DNA from: Vombatus ursinus | Lineage: Eukaryota > Chordata > Mammalia > Diprotodontia > Vombatidae | Length of the DNA: 64,000 nucleotides | Reading direction: 5' to 3' | Assembly (NCBI RefSeq): GCF_900497805.2 | Contig: NW_020954562.1 | Coordinates: 25,302,375-25,366,374 of the forward strand | Part shown: piece by piece, positions 42,290-53,502 of the stretch | How the letters are laid out: the number at the start of each line of letters is the position of its first letter | Numbering within the stretch: position 1 is the first letter of the stretch | Translations under genes and position numbers: made by a program | Notes under the pieces: model-generated | The model's input: only the letters and a program-made list of their open reading frames with translations | Databases searched by the model: none | Told to the model about the DNA's origin: nothing

Positions 42290-43470
42290 TGTGGAGGTTG
42301 AAGTTCGAACAACTAAAGTTGGAGAGCTGGGAGAGCCACATAGGTATTATTACCAAAGTTAAGATTTGAAAGGAATTAGGGATTCCAGGGGGTAGACATA
42401 TAGAGGGAGAATATTTCATTCATGGAAACAGGAGCAGGAAATGTAGTGTTATAAATTGAGAATAACAAATAGGACAGTCTGGTTGAAACATGAAGTATTT
42501 GTGGGAAATAATGGGAAATAAATCTAGAAAGATAAGCTAGAGCCAGATTGTAATGGGCTTTAAATGCCAAACAGAAGAGTTTGCATTTTATCATAGGAGT
42601 AGATCAATTGACTTGATCAGACTTATACTTCAGGTATATCTGTTTGTCATCTTTATAGAAGACAGAGTAGAGAAAGGAAAGATTGGAAGTGGGGAAACCA
42701 ACTAGAAGGTGATAGCAATAATAGACCACGGGAGAAATGATGAGAGCCTAAATGAGGTTGGTGGCCATGTGAGTAGACATAAGGGGACAGATGAGAAAAT
42801 TGTTGTAGAAGTGGAATTGACAAGATTTCTAAATTTGTTTGACTTTGAGAGCTACATAAATGTAGAGTAGAGATATCTTCAAGGTTGAAGGTGACTGGAA
42901 GGTTGGAAGTGCCTTCATCAAAAATAGGGACACGGAAGAGACCATATAATGAGTTCTGAGCTCTGTTTGGAGCATATTAAGTTTGCCTATTAGACATTCA
43001 GGTGGAGGTACACAGCTGTCATTTGATGATAGGAGACCAGAATTCAAGATAGAAAGAGAGAGAGAGAAGGATTGGATCTGTATGTTGGAGAATCATAAGC
43101 ATAGATATGATGGTTAAACACAAAGGAATTTATGAGCTCAACAGGAGACAGAGAGGAAAGAACCAAAGAGTTAGGACAGAGCCTTTGGGTATCTGCACAT
43201 GTGCTTACATATATCTATGTAATATATACACAGTGGACATGGATTATGATCATGTAAAAGAGACTGAGAAAAAGTGATCAGACATGTAGGAGAATCAGAA
43301 AATTATAAAACCTTGCAAAGAAATAGTATCCAGGATAAGGGGTTGGGTGACGGTATGGAAAGATTCAGAGTTCAAGAAAGTTGAGGACTGAGAGGCCAGT
43401 GGATTTAACAACCTAAGAGATCATTGGTGACGTAGGGCAAAGCACTTTCAGTGGAGATGTGGAAAGACCT
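42290..43470 (-). mobile_element. L2-type LINE, RT to 3' region
   Basis: Reversed L2 landmarks in order: 'agattgtaatgggctttaaa' with 'gcattttatcatagg' (C-terminal coding), 'gagcatattaagtttgccta' (reverse of the 'taaacttaacatg' segment), 'agaatcataagcatagatat' (the YADD region), 'gagcctttgggtatctg' (the GVPQG region), and 'gatcattggtgacgtagg' (upstream of AFDTVDH). Heavily mutated, with a TA-rich insertion near 43205-43235. Confidence 0.8.
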
Positions 43471-43624
43471 ACATCCTGTATTTTCTTGACAAAAGTATGA
43501 GATGAGATTCTCTGTTGAAGGGGGAAAAGAATTGCAATATCGATAGCTTAAGGAAAGAAATAAAAGTTTGAAACAGCTCTTATGGGAACTGTGACCAAGA
43601 GCTATTCAGCGAATAGTAAAAGGA

Positions 43625-44365
43625 CTAATGCATAATTCATGACTTCTAAAACTCCCTCATCTCTCCGCCCCACCCTTAACTCCAATCCCACCTCACAACT
43701 ACCAGATGGACATTCCTATCTGGATAAGTCCTTAACATCTCTGACCCAAAGTATCCAAAACAGCTTCGCCATCCTTTCCCCTAAACTTATCCTTCCTCCA
43801 AATGTCACTGGCTTTGTCAAGGTCATGATGATCCATCCAGTCATCTAGTTTCATACCCTTGCAGTCATCCTGGACTATTTCCTCTCCCTCTCCCTCCATT
43901 TCCAATGATTTTGAAGTTTTACAAAATAGTGTCACCTCAAAATCTCTTGAATCTGTTCTCTTTCTCTACTCATGTGGCCACCCTCCTGATCCAGGCTGTA
44001 TTCTGACCTTTCACTGATATTACTTAAATAGCCCTCTAATTTGTTCCTCTGCTTACTGACTTTTCCCTCTCATCCATCTTCCACATGGGTACAACCACAT
44101 GGGTTCCCAAGATACTGGTTGAACAATGTATTTACCATAGTAAGAAATCTTTATTCATTTTTATATAAAAAATAGGATAAAACATGAGCTTCTCAGCATG
44201 AAATTAAAGGCTCCAAATTACCTTTGCAACTTGATTGCACATTGTTACATTTCACACATTCTACATTTCGGTCAAACTGAACGTAGCGCTAACTGCCTCC
44301 CACCCCTCTTTGCCATCATTATCCTCCATGCCTGGAATATGATCCCACTTCACCTTCAGTTCATC
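43625..44365 (+). mobile_element. L2-type LINE, 3' half
   Basis: 'gcagtcatcctggactattt' (the LGVILDSS-type motif), 'gtattctgacctttcactga', 'cctctaatttgttcctctgc', then after 44200 'aaggctccaaattacctttg', 'acacattctacatttcggtc' and 'catgcctggaatatgat'. It lies head to head with 42290-43470. 44085-44195 is an unrecognised interruption. Confidence 0.8.
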
Positions 44366-45167
44366 TCAGAATCATTATATTCCTTTATAATAATACATAC
44401 GTTCATAGACTGGCTCCTTTCTACAGAGGCAAGAGTTGGTCTTAATATAATGTGATGCACATATTTTGAAGGAAAAGTTAAAGCAATTTAACTTTTTCCC
44501 CCTAAAGAAAAATGCCATTTGAATTCTAAGTATTTGGATGGTTATGTTCACCTACTGTAGTTACATATTCTGAAGACAGTAAAATTGAAATAATGCAGAC
44601 TAACTGGGCAAAAACAGTTCTGAATTATTTCACCTTTCAAAGTATAGAATTTTTTTGTATGAAGACTTACAATTGTGAAACTTCTGAAAATATACAGTTT
44701 AATAGAGTAACAGTGGGCAAAGGGTCAGTAAGCAGAGGCCTTGCTCAGTGAATAAATGATGATTATTTGTAATCAGTTACCAGGTACTGTTCTATTTTTT
44801 CCATAGGTAAATAACTACTGCTAAAATGCTTGAAAACAGTTTATTTTTTTTCCAGCAAGTTAAATAGTGCTATTGCAATCTTGCTTACATTACTAATTTG
44901 CCTGGTAACCTCCTTTGTCAAGGATAATTAAGGCAAAGATAAGCCTAGTCCATGTTAAAAGGTCCAGAAAGTCTTATATAGTGACACTCGGGCAAGTATG
45001 AGTTTAAATGGAAAGTGGTAAGCTTAATGGACATTTCAGGATAACATTTCCAGGTGATATTTTGATGATTCTGTGATTACTAATTGTGCCTCAATGATCT
45101 GGGTTGCATTCCTTGCATGTTTCAGTGTGGATTTGTGATCTCACTGATGTAGGCATTTACTTCATCA
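44366..45167. other. Unique block, candidate conserved non-coding DNA
   Basis: About 800 bp with no recognisable repeat in a repeat-dense neighbourhood, no long frame, and evenly mixed AT-rich sequence with TAATT and AGATAA motifs. Conservation is not demonstrable here. Confidence 0.35.
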
Positions 45168-45415
45168 ATGCAACGTGGCACAGAGGGGAAGTGTGCCAGA
45201 TCTAGAGTCAGACAACCTCGGTGTCAATCTCTACTCTGTGATTTGTGTCCCATGGAACCTAAAGCAGCCAGTATACGTCTCTAAATTTCAAATTTTCCAT
45301 CTGTAAGAGGAAAGTATTGGAGATACCCTTCATTTCTGTAGAAAGGAGCCAGTATTTGTATCCCCATATAAGCTCTGAGCTCTCATCTGGCTCTAAATCT
45401 GTGATCAAAGAATTA
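45168..45415 (+). mobile_element. THER1-like CORE-SINE
   Basis: 'gtggcacagaggggaagtgt', 'gatctagagtcagacaacct' and the end 'tggctctaaatctgtgatca'. Confidence 0.75.
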
Positions 45416-45795
45416 TGTAATTTGAGAATTGGAGTTGGAGGGGAACCTCATTGGCCATCTAGTTAAAACCACATATGAAAACACATCCCCAATAATAAAC
45501 CAGACAAATGGTCCTTCAGCCTCTGCTTTAAAAGATCCAAAGAGGAGGTATCTACCACCTCTTAAAGGAGCTCATTGCACTTTCCTTTTTTTTTTCATTA
45601 CAAGCTTAAATTTGCTTTTTTGCAATATCCTACCCATTCTTGCCCTCTAGAGCTGAAAGAGAACAAGTCTAATCCCTTCCTTCATGCAACCCTTCATGCA
45701 GTTTGCTATCATGTTTTTCCTGTCTTTTTCTTTCTTTTTCTTTCTTCCTTCCTTCTTTTCTTTCTTCCTTCCTTCCTTCCTTCCTTCCTTCCTTC

Positions 45796-45850
<55 letters not shown>

Positions 45851-46105
45851 TCCTTTCTTTCTTTCTTTCTTTCTCTCTTTCTTTTCTTTCTTATTTTTTT
45901 CCAGCCTAAACATTATTAGTCTGATTCCTTCAGATGATACTCATACGACATAGACTAGTAGACTTTCACCATATTGATTACCTTCCTCCGAATACTCCCC
46001 ACCTTGCCAACGTCTTTCTTAAACTGTGGCACCTGGAACTGAAAAATAATACTTAAGATATTGTCTGACCAGGGCGAAGTACAGAGGGATGATCACCTTC
46101 CTATT
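45416..46105 (-). mobile_element. L3/CR1-type LINE with large microsatellite
   Basis: Reversed L3 order: 'ctcattggccatctagttaa', 'cttcagcctctgctttaaaa', 'ggtatctaccacctcttaaa', 'tgccctctagagctgaaaga', 'aagtctaatcccttccttca', then after the microsatellite 'ccagcctaaacattattagt', 'ttccttcagatgatactcat' and 'taaactgtggcacctggaac'. A near-complete landmark set for the reversed L3 3' part. Confidence 0.9.
45723..45899. repeat. (TTTC)n / (TTCC)n pyrimidine microsatellite
   Basis: About 177 bp, almost pure pyrimidine: TTCC units then a long TTTC run. It sits where intact L3 copies have 'cttctcttctcc', so it probably expanded from that seed. It generates spurious Ser/Phe frames. Confidence 0.97.
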
Positions 46106-46117
46106 CTTGAAAGATAG

Positions 46118-46285
46118 ACACAAATACACAGAGACAGAGATGCACAGAGATAGAGAGAGAGGGAGACAGAGGAAGAGGAGGGAGAGAGGCAGAGGTAGAG
46201 AGTGAGAGACAGAGAGGAGAGACAGAGAGAAAGAGACAGAAAAGGAGAGAGACATAAAGATACAAAGAGCAACATAGATGGACAG
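46118..46285. repeat. GAGACA-type purine-rich low-complexity DNA
   Basis: Irregular GAGA, GACA and GAGG units. Confidence 0.85.
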
Positions 46286-46480
46286 ACACAGAAAAGCAGT
46301 GGACAGAGAGCTGTCCTTGGAAAGAAGAATACCTTAGTTCAGGTGTTGCCACTGGCCCTGTTATTTATGGGCAAGCCATTTCACTTCAATGTTCTAGGCA
46401 ACTCTTTTGTAGAGAAGGCGGCAACTAACCTTGGTAAAGGAATTTCCTTCCCTGAAAATTTGATATAACAATAAAATTCA
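46286..46480 (+). mobile_element. MAR1-like SINE with long tail
   Basis: 'gtggacagagagctgtcctt', 'cttagttcaggtgttgccac', 'atgttctaggcaactctttt' and tail 'accttggtaaaggaatttcc'. Confidence 0.75.
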
Positions 46481-47445
46481 AAAGGTCTAGTCCCTATCCC
46501 TATGTATCTCTTAGTGTATTAACCCAAGGACTAATTAGTTTTGGTTTTTTTTTGGATGCTACATCACACCACTGACTCCTAGAGTCTGCATTCTATTACA
46601 GTCAGATTTTTTCAGAACTGCTGAACACATGAGCCATTCATTTACTACAAAGGCATAGTAAGTACAATAGCTAAAACACTCCCTTCCCAAACCTGAATTT
46701 ATCCAACCTGCTTTTCATCCTATGTGACTGAATCTTGTCCATGTCCTTCTGTATGTTCTCCACAAAGGGTCTAACTGATATACCCCAGGGACTTTGTCTG
46801 GATGTCTTAATATTAGATAGATACCAGTAGAGCATAAAGACCTTTCACTGGTTATCCTCCTTCTCACTTGCTATGTGACCAGCCCACTTCCTTTATTCAT
46901 ACCTCTTTTTTATGATACCCTTTACATTATTTATTTCACTATATATTCTAGCCTACCATGTACTTCTCTATTGCCCTTTGAGTGACCTACACTTTAGATA
47001 TTTGGAGATGGTAATATTCTGTAACTTTCAGTAATACAGCAGCACCAGAAAAAAATATATATATTTATGTATAACATATTAAATCTCTCTTTCTCTCTCT
47101 ATCTAGTAGGCCTTCATTTCAGTGTGAAACTTAGTGTCAATAGAAGCACTACACAGCTTACCTTCTCCTATTCAGTTCTGGATCAGATGTTGAAAGTTGC
47201 CTTTACTACATGTGCATTCTACCCATAAGCCTTATTACCATTGTACTGTTAAGTTTGAGCTCACTTTTCCCATGGATACTGTGTGCTTTTGTGGGAGAGG
47301 ACCACCTAGGCTTGGAGGAAAAGGGGGAGGTGTTTTTTAGCTCCTGTTCTTATCATGCCATCTTAGTAAATGTTTTTGCTAAAAGTTAATTGTGTGAACT
47401 GGCTGATAATAAGATCATAGATAGATATTGTGAGCTTTCTATTTC
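46481..47445. other. Unassigned stretch
   Basis: No gene or confident repeat recognised. Short (TA)n and (CT)n runs near 47052-47105. Confidence 0.4.
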
Positions 47446-47929
47446 AGAAGAGAAGCAATTAGAGAGGATTCTGAGAAGATGGTGGAGTAGGTCAGAAAAT
47501 TCTAAGCTCTCAAGATCTCCCCCCCACAAAAGAGATAAAATAGTACCTCAGAGTGAGTGTAGATGGGTAAAAATAAATAAGAGTAGGGCAGAACAGGGGT
47601 CCTTCTGGGTCTATCAGAGAAGATCTGAAGAAAATCTCAGGAAAGGGTTTGGTCCCAGTGAAGAATAAATACCTCCAGGCTAAGTCCATATAAACAACAA
47701 GCAGGGAGCCCTGGGGTTAGCTGTGTTGGGAGGCTGCTTTGGCCCCAGCTACAAGAACTTTTACCCATAGGACAGTAAGGGGAGTTGGGGGTCTGAATTG
47801 AGGCTGTGGGCATTCTTTGTCTAGGTTCCAAGCCAGAGAGGAGAACTAAAGGAGGATCTGAGACCAAAGGCACCATTCCCATACCCCAGGACTAGAGGTG
47901 ATTACAAAAATTAAGCTACTACAAAAAAA

Positions 47930-48896
47930 ATGCTCAGGCAAAGGAGAAATAATTCAATCACAACAAATTACATTGGAGTAGAGAAGACCAGTTTCATCTT
48001 TAGAAGAGGACACTAAAGCAAAGAAATCCTCTTCTACCTCAAAGAGTAATGTCAAATTGTCACCTGCCCAAAAAGAACAATAGAAGAACTTAAAAAGACT
48101 TTAAAAATCAAATGAGAAAGATTGAGGAAAAACTAAAAAAAAAAAAGAGCAATCCAAGAAAAAACAAGAAGATTGTGAGAGGAAAGTCAACCAGTTAGAA
48201 AAGGATATCCAGAATCTTGAGGAAGAAAACAACTTCTTGAAAATCAGAATTGGGTGAGAAGAAGCCAGTGAAGTTATAAGAGATTTATAAATAAAACAAA
48301 ATATAAATAATGAAAAAATAGAAGAAAATGTGAAACACTTTAAAAAAAAAACAACTGATCTAGAGAACAGATCAAGAAGAGGAAACAAGAATAATCAGAT
48401 TACCTGAAAGCTATGATTTAAAAAAAGAATCTTGATACAATAATACAAGAAATAATTAAAGAAAATTTCCCTAAAGCATTTGAACAAGAGGGGAAAGTAG
48501 AAATAGAAAAAATCCACTGATCACCACCTGAAAGAGATTCTATGAGGAAAACCCACAGGAATATCATAGTCAAGTGTTGAAACTCTTAGTTCAAGGATAA
48601 AATATTAGGAGCAACAAGAAAAAACAAACAATTCAAATATGGCAGGGCCGCAATTAGAATCACCCAAGACCTAGTAGTGGTGACACTAAAAGACTGTAGG
48701 TCTTGGAATATTATATATTGAAGAGCAAAAAAACTGGGGTTCCAGCTGAAAATATACCCAGCAAAGCTAAACATAATCTTGAATGAAAAAAAAAAAAGAC
48801 ACTTAATGAATTGTCAGACTTTCAGGACTTTTTAAAAAAAACAAACAAACCTGAATTTAATAGAAGATTTGGCATACAAGAGCCAAGAGAAATATA
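47930..48896 (+). pseudogene. HAL1 ORF1 remnant (L1 ORF1p-like)
   Basis: The probable start is the ATG at 47930 (MLRQRRNN...). 48170-48250 encodes a coiled coil (KSTS QLEKDIQNLEEENNFLKIRI type). 48365-48430 gives the RRM-like segment (RSRRGNKNNQITxxL in mixed frames, decayed). Near 48735-48790 GFQLKIYPAKLNIILNE matches the ORF1p C-terminal signature NFQPRISYPAKLSFISE of human L1. The next residues, FNRRFGIQEPRE, then run into a stop. Several stops and shifts; not functional. ORF1p would bind element RNA. Confidence 0.8.
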
Positions 48897-49519
48897 AGGT
48901 ATATACCAAAGACTGATTACAAGGGACTCAGTGAGGACAGAATGTTTACCTTTTATGTATGAAAAATGTAAAACATGTCTAAGATTGTTATTAGTAATGG
49001 GTAGTTCATAAGAAAGATTGAGGTAGACCTGAGTATGATATGACTTTAGAAAGTAAAACTGTTTAGGAACAGCTAAAATGAGTAATTTTCTTTTACAAAT
49101 GAAGGGCTAAAGGAAGAACTGACACAAAGAAATTAAATGAGCAAGGAGGACTGTTAGTTCTGGCAACCTACTTTCATTGAAATGGGTTCAAGAGGAAACA
49201 ATACATAGATGACTAGAAGAGTATAAAACTTCTAAATTCAAAAAGAAATAAAATGCTAAGGGGATAGGGAGGTGGGAGAGGATAAGGGAGGGATCTCTAA
49301 AGGGGAGGCTGAGGGGATAGGTCAAAGGTGGGATCTAGAAGAGTGTTTAGATTTATGAGAATGGGAAGATAAGGGAGAGATCCTTGGGGGGGTAGGTTAA
49401 GTAATAGGAAGTCAAGGTAGTGGGCAGAAATGAAGTAGAGGATTCAGGAGGGATAGGAAATAAGAGATACACACAAACATAAAACAAAGATCAGGAGTAG
49501 AATTTGTTAGGGAAAGTAC

Positions 49520-49625
49520 ATGTTTATATATGTATATATATATATGTATATGTATGTATGCATGTATATATATATGTATGCATGAATATATGTATATGTG
49601 TAGGTATATATCTATATATAAACAT
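49520..49625. repeat. TATG/TA microsatellite in HAL1 3' UTR
   Basis: Located at the same point of the element as the array at 3890-3965 in copy A, just before the shared 'gtagtcttctggggtggga' block. Confidence 0.9.
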
Positions 49626-49955
49626 ATCCATGCTTAATTGTAGTCTTCTGGGGTGGGAGGGAAGGGGGAAAAAGAACAAAGTAAAAAGTGCACAGCAGAG
49701 AACAAAAGAAAACTTTCAAGGAAGAAAAGAAAAGATGAATAGCTCTCAATACAACATGCAGTATTTATTACATAGACTTTTTTGAAATGGAAATTTATTG
49801 CTATATATTTTGAATCCTCTCCAATGTTCTGCTCTGCATGTTTTCCCCCTTATTTTGTATTTAAGTTTTAATATTTAACTTTATAATGTTTCTTTTTCTT
49901 TTCTTATTATGTATTTAAGTTTTAGAAAAATAAAATTAAAAAAAAGAAGAGAAGC

Positions 49956-51504
49956 CCCTAGCCTAGCCCTAGAACCTTAATATAGTCAGTTACACCATTG
50001 GAATCCATCTGCAAAACTGAGTGGACTTGAGAAGTAGCCTAGAGGGGATGCTACCTTAGTATTTCCCTCTATAAAGGGTATTAACTATAGGATGAGAATT
50101 TAACTTGCATTGTCAAGCAATAGCTATGGGAAGAAAAGATCTGACCTCAGTCTTTGGTCATCATGTGGCTTCAATGGGAAACACCCACAGATTTATGAGG
50201 ATGAACTGGGATTCATTAGTTTTAGTGAGTACTAGACCTCAATTCACATGAATTCTACCCCTGTGCATGGCATTGCATGGCACTGAACACTTGGATTACT
50301 AATCCTGTTAAAGGACAATACCTTAATGTGAATTGAGAACACAGGGATCTCCTATGGGAAAGGAAGAGTAGTAAATTATAGATATAGCAAGAAATATGAA
50401 AGAGAGATGATTTGGATATAGTTTCATGATATTCCTGAAATGACCATAACAATTTAATAGATGGTAATAAGTAAACTGTCTATCCAAGGCAGTCCTGAGT
50501 TTGTTCAGTCCTATATGTGAATACCAGGTTCTGGAATAGAGTAATACACCAAATGTTTGAAGGTATGAGACTATTTTGAAGTTTATCCCATTATCTGTTT
50601 TATAACCATTTGATAACCTTGTGAAACAAAGGCCTTCCACATATATGGCAGCTTCCCATTTCTAAACCTCAAGAAATAAAACGAAAATACCTATCTAAGC
50701 ATCACTTTTCTGAGGAAGTGACATGCAATTAATGCTGAGAAATACAGCCTCGGACTTGGTAATCTGCAAACACTTCTAGGTTTCAAGTGACTTTTAAATG
50801 TTAAACAATTTGGCCTACCACTACAATATGCCATCAAACTATTTTCCATACATAAAGTGCTTGAAATAGTTGAGGCAGTCTTTCAATTCGAAAACATTGT
50901 GCATGTAATGTCATTGGTGTGGTACATCTGACATTTGGACTAATTGTCAGATATGGCCAATTATGTATTTTAATGGCACAATGTATCTATTTTCAATCTG
51001 ATACTGATTTTGTAACTAAAAATCTCTTTAAGTAGGCTTGTGCTTCTTTGGATAATGCAAAATTCTGGTTCCCTTCAATAGGGACATACAATATTACAAA
51101 AACTGTCATTAAGAGAACATCACATGTATTGTGTCATGACTGTAAGGGCTTACCCCTCTCATACTTGAGTAAAATTTAACAGGTTTTAAGAGACAAGTTA
51201 CTGAGAAAAGGACATGTTAAGTATGAGTTCCATTCAGACTATATTTTCCATTATGTAGAGGGTGAGTCCCTTTTCAGATGTAAGCAGATTCTTTTTCTCA
51301 CTTGGATTGGTTGGAGTCTAGTAGAGCCCTCTTAGAATCTACATCTCAATATAAGGTTGTGAGACTTTGAATTGTTCATTAGAATAAGAGGTGACCACCT
51401 GAGCCAAAGAACACGCCCCCAGGGCGTGGAGGTACAAGAGGAATTATTTGACTTAAATAGTCTTTGCCCTCAAAGAGTTTACAATCTTTGTGGAGAAGGG
51501 ATGG
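49956..51504. other. Unique block, candidate conserved non-coding DNA at 50690-51060
   Basis: About 1.5 kb with no recognisable repeat. 50690-51060 has evenly mixed sequence with TTAATG, CTAATTGTC and CAATTATG homeodomain-like words. A GC-rich hairpin lies at 51412-51428. Confidence 0.35.
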
Positions 51505-51665
51505 AAGGAGCACTGGAAGGAGCACAGTGGAAGTAACCTGGAGTAGGAGTCAAATGACTAAATTCTAATTTAATTCTGATACCTAACTATATGTATGACC
51601 CTAGACAAGTTAAATATAACCCCTAGGCTTAAATTTCCTTATTTATTTTCTCATTCATAAATGGA
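51505..51665 (+). mobile_element. Decayed THER1-like SINE
   Basis: 'cctggagtaggagtcaaatg', 'aactatatgtatgaccctag' and 'acaagttaaatataacccct'. Confidence 0.65.
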
Positions 51666-51964
51666 AGGAATTGAATTGCATTTATTGGAATATTTGGTCA
51701 CCATATTACCTCACAGAGAGGGAATGAGAGAGGCATTTCAACAGTGTAGGTCTGGTGAAATAGGAGAGAAACTGAAAGAAAGAGAAACTACCAAGAGGGA
51801 ACATATGGTGTTAAAGACAACAAGCTTGATTTGTAAGCTTGTTTAGGTTCTGTTCCAATGTCTGGATTAAGATTGAAACGTGAATAAAACTTACTATCAA
51901 AAGTTAAGGAATAGATATTACAATTGTGCATAATTCAATAAAAGTCCAAATTTAGGCCAGATTT

Positions 51965-52250
51965 AGGAAAGTAGAAATAAATTAATGAAAAATCCCTATT
52001 AGTGAAGATCTCCATTTATGTCCTGGCTCTGTCTACCATTTAGTCTCTATGTGTCCTTAGGAGGTCACTTGAACCTCTCTGGACCTCTGTTACATCACTT
52101 CTATATGACTATATATGTCATTTGACTATATGACTTCATATATAGTCATATAGATGTGTTATATGTATATGACTATATATGTCATGTGACTATATGACTT
52201 CTGAGGTCCATTCAGACTAAATCTCTGAGCCTATAATGCTATGAATATTA
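51965..52250 (+). mobile_element. THER1-like CORE-SINE with palindromic expansion
   Basis: 'tgtcctggctctgtctacca', 'aggaggtcacttgaacctct' and 'ctggacctctgttacatcac', then an AT-rich repeat block (52101-52200), then 'ctgaggtccattcagactaa' and 'gcctataatgctatgaa', which is the normal SINE end. Confidence 0.8.
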
Positions 52251-52319
52251 CTTTTCTCAGGTTTTCCATGTGGTAAATGTCTGAAAAAAAAACAAGGTAA
52301 TACAACTTTTCTTATATCT

Positions 52320-53165
52320 TCCCCTCCTTGCCTCACCTAAATGGTTTACCACCTTAGTTCAGTCCCTTATTACCTCTTCCTTGGATTCTGCAGTAACCTC
52401 CTAATAGGTCTCCTTACCTGGAATTTTTTCTGACTACAATTGCTTCTCCAGAAAGCAGGTGAATTGACATTCCCATCCTAGGGCTTGTATCTACCATACT
52501 CATTTGCTATTGAAACTTAACTGTTTTATATCTCATCTCCACAAATTAGGCCAAAAGAAACAATTTCTATCCCCCCCCCAAAATTACCAAATAATTCTGG
52601 GGTTTGAAGTTCCTCCATTAAAAAAAAACCCTAGAGTTCCCCTACAGGTCCAAGTATGTCTCTTTTGCTCAAGAAGCTCCCAGGGCTCACAATACAAATA
52701 TCTCTATTTGATATTTCATAGCCTGGGTCCAACTTCCCTTTTGAAGCTGATGTTCTAGTTAAACTGGCTTATCTGCTGTTCCTTAGGCCTACTATTACAT
52801 CTTCCTCACCTTGCCTTTCCACAGGCTGTCGTCAGTGTCTAGGAAGTATTCCCTTCTCATCTCTACTTCTTAGAATCTCTAACATCTTTTGAGGCTGAGG
52901 TCAAGTGAATACTCCAATCCTGGCCCATCCTGATCCCTCTCATTGCCAGTGTTCCCTTTCCCCTTCCTAAGTCCCAATCCCATAAAAAGGAGGGGAAAAA
53001 GGCAAAAACTTTGTGTATATTTCTTGTTCAATATTTTGTGTTATTCTCCTACAAAAGAATATAAACTCCTTGACAGACAAGATTTTAATTTTTATCCTTA
53101 TATTCCCAGGACTTAGCCCTGAGTTGTGCACATGATATACACTCAGTAAATGCATACTGAATGTA
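52320..53165 (+). mobile_element. L2-type LINE 3' region, decayed
   Basis: 'ggattctgcagtaacctcct' and 'aataggtctccttacctgga' match the L2 segment 'gactactgcagtagcctcctaattggtctcc'. The end 'aacatataaactccttgaca'-like part and 'cactcagtaaatgcatact' match the L2 3' end. The middle (52440-52900) is poorly matched. Confidence 0.65.
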
Positions 53166-53199
53166 TATATTTTTTCAAATAATACTTCTTTTCTCCTCA

Positions 53200-53275
53200 A
53201 GGAAAAAGATTCTCATTTATCTCTTTTTATTCTCTCCCAGTACCTAGGACATAGTAAGTGTTCAAAAAGTATTTG
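53200..53275 (+). mobile_element. L2-type 3' terminus
   Basis: 'ctcccagtacctaggacata' and 'gtaagtgttcaaaaagtatt' match the last 50 bp of L2. Confidence 0.6.
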
Positions 53276-53502
53276 TTCTATTCTTCCATTAGAAACATTC
53301 ATTATATTCTTCATATGTATAATGTATTCTTCTAAGCATTACCTGGAAATAAAGAAATAAATGACTATGTATTCCCACAAAGAATTGAAAGGCCAATAGA
53401 AAAAATAAGACGTGTATAAATAACTGCACCAAAAATTAAAAGTATGTACATAAGAGTGATACACACAAAGTGCTAGGGGACTAAATGGTCATTACTGCCT
53501 TC

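Larger units (their letters stand above)
47446..49955 (+). mobile_element. HAL1-type (half-L1) element, copy B, with TSDs
   Basis: A 2,488-bp element (47457-49944) flanked by a perfect 11-bp target-site duplication, AGAAGAGAAGC (47446-47456 and 49945-49955). It has a 5' UTR of about 470 bp starting near GAGAGGATTCTGAGAAGATGG, an L1-type ORF1, and a 3' UTR of about 1 kb ending in an A-rich tail (49927-49944). There is no ORF2. The TSD shows this is a complete insertion, so the lack of ORF2 is its real structure and not a window or assembly truncation. Collinear with copy A. Confidence 0.92.

Noticed and set aside
45575-45953. Overlapping open frames up to 114 codons, rich in Ser/Phe or Lys/Glu
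   Set aside because: Produced by the (TTTC)n/(TTCC)n microsatellite.
46019-46468. Ser/Leu-rich and Arg/Glu-rich frames
   Set aside because: Produced by GAGACA-type low-complexity sequence and the adjoining SINE.
47446-49955. Copy B as an ordinary L1 with an internal deletion of ORF2
   Set aside because: Copy A has the same ORF1-to-3' UTR layout at a separate site, which favours a HAL1 family over a one-off deletion.
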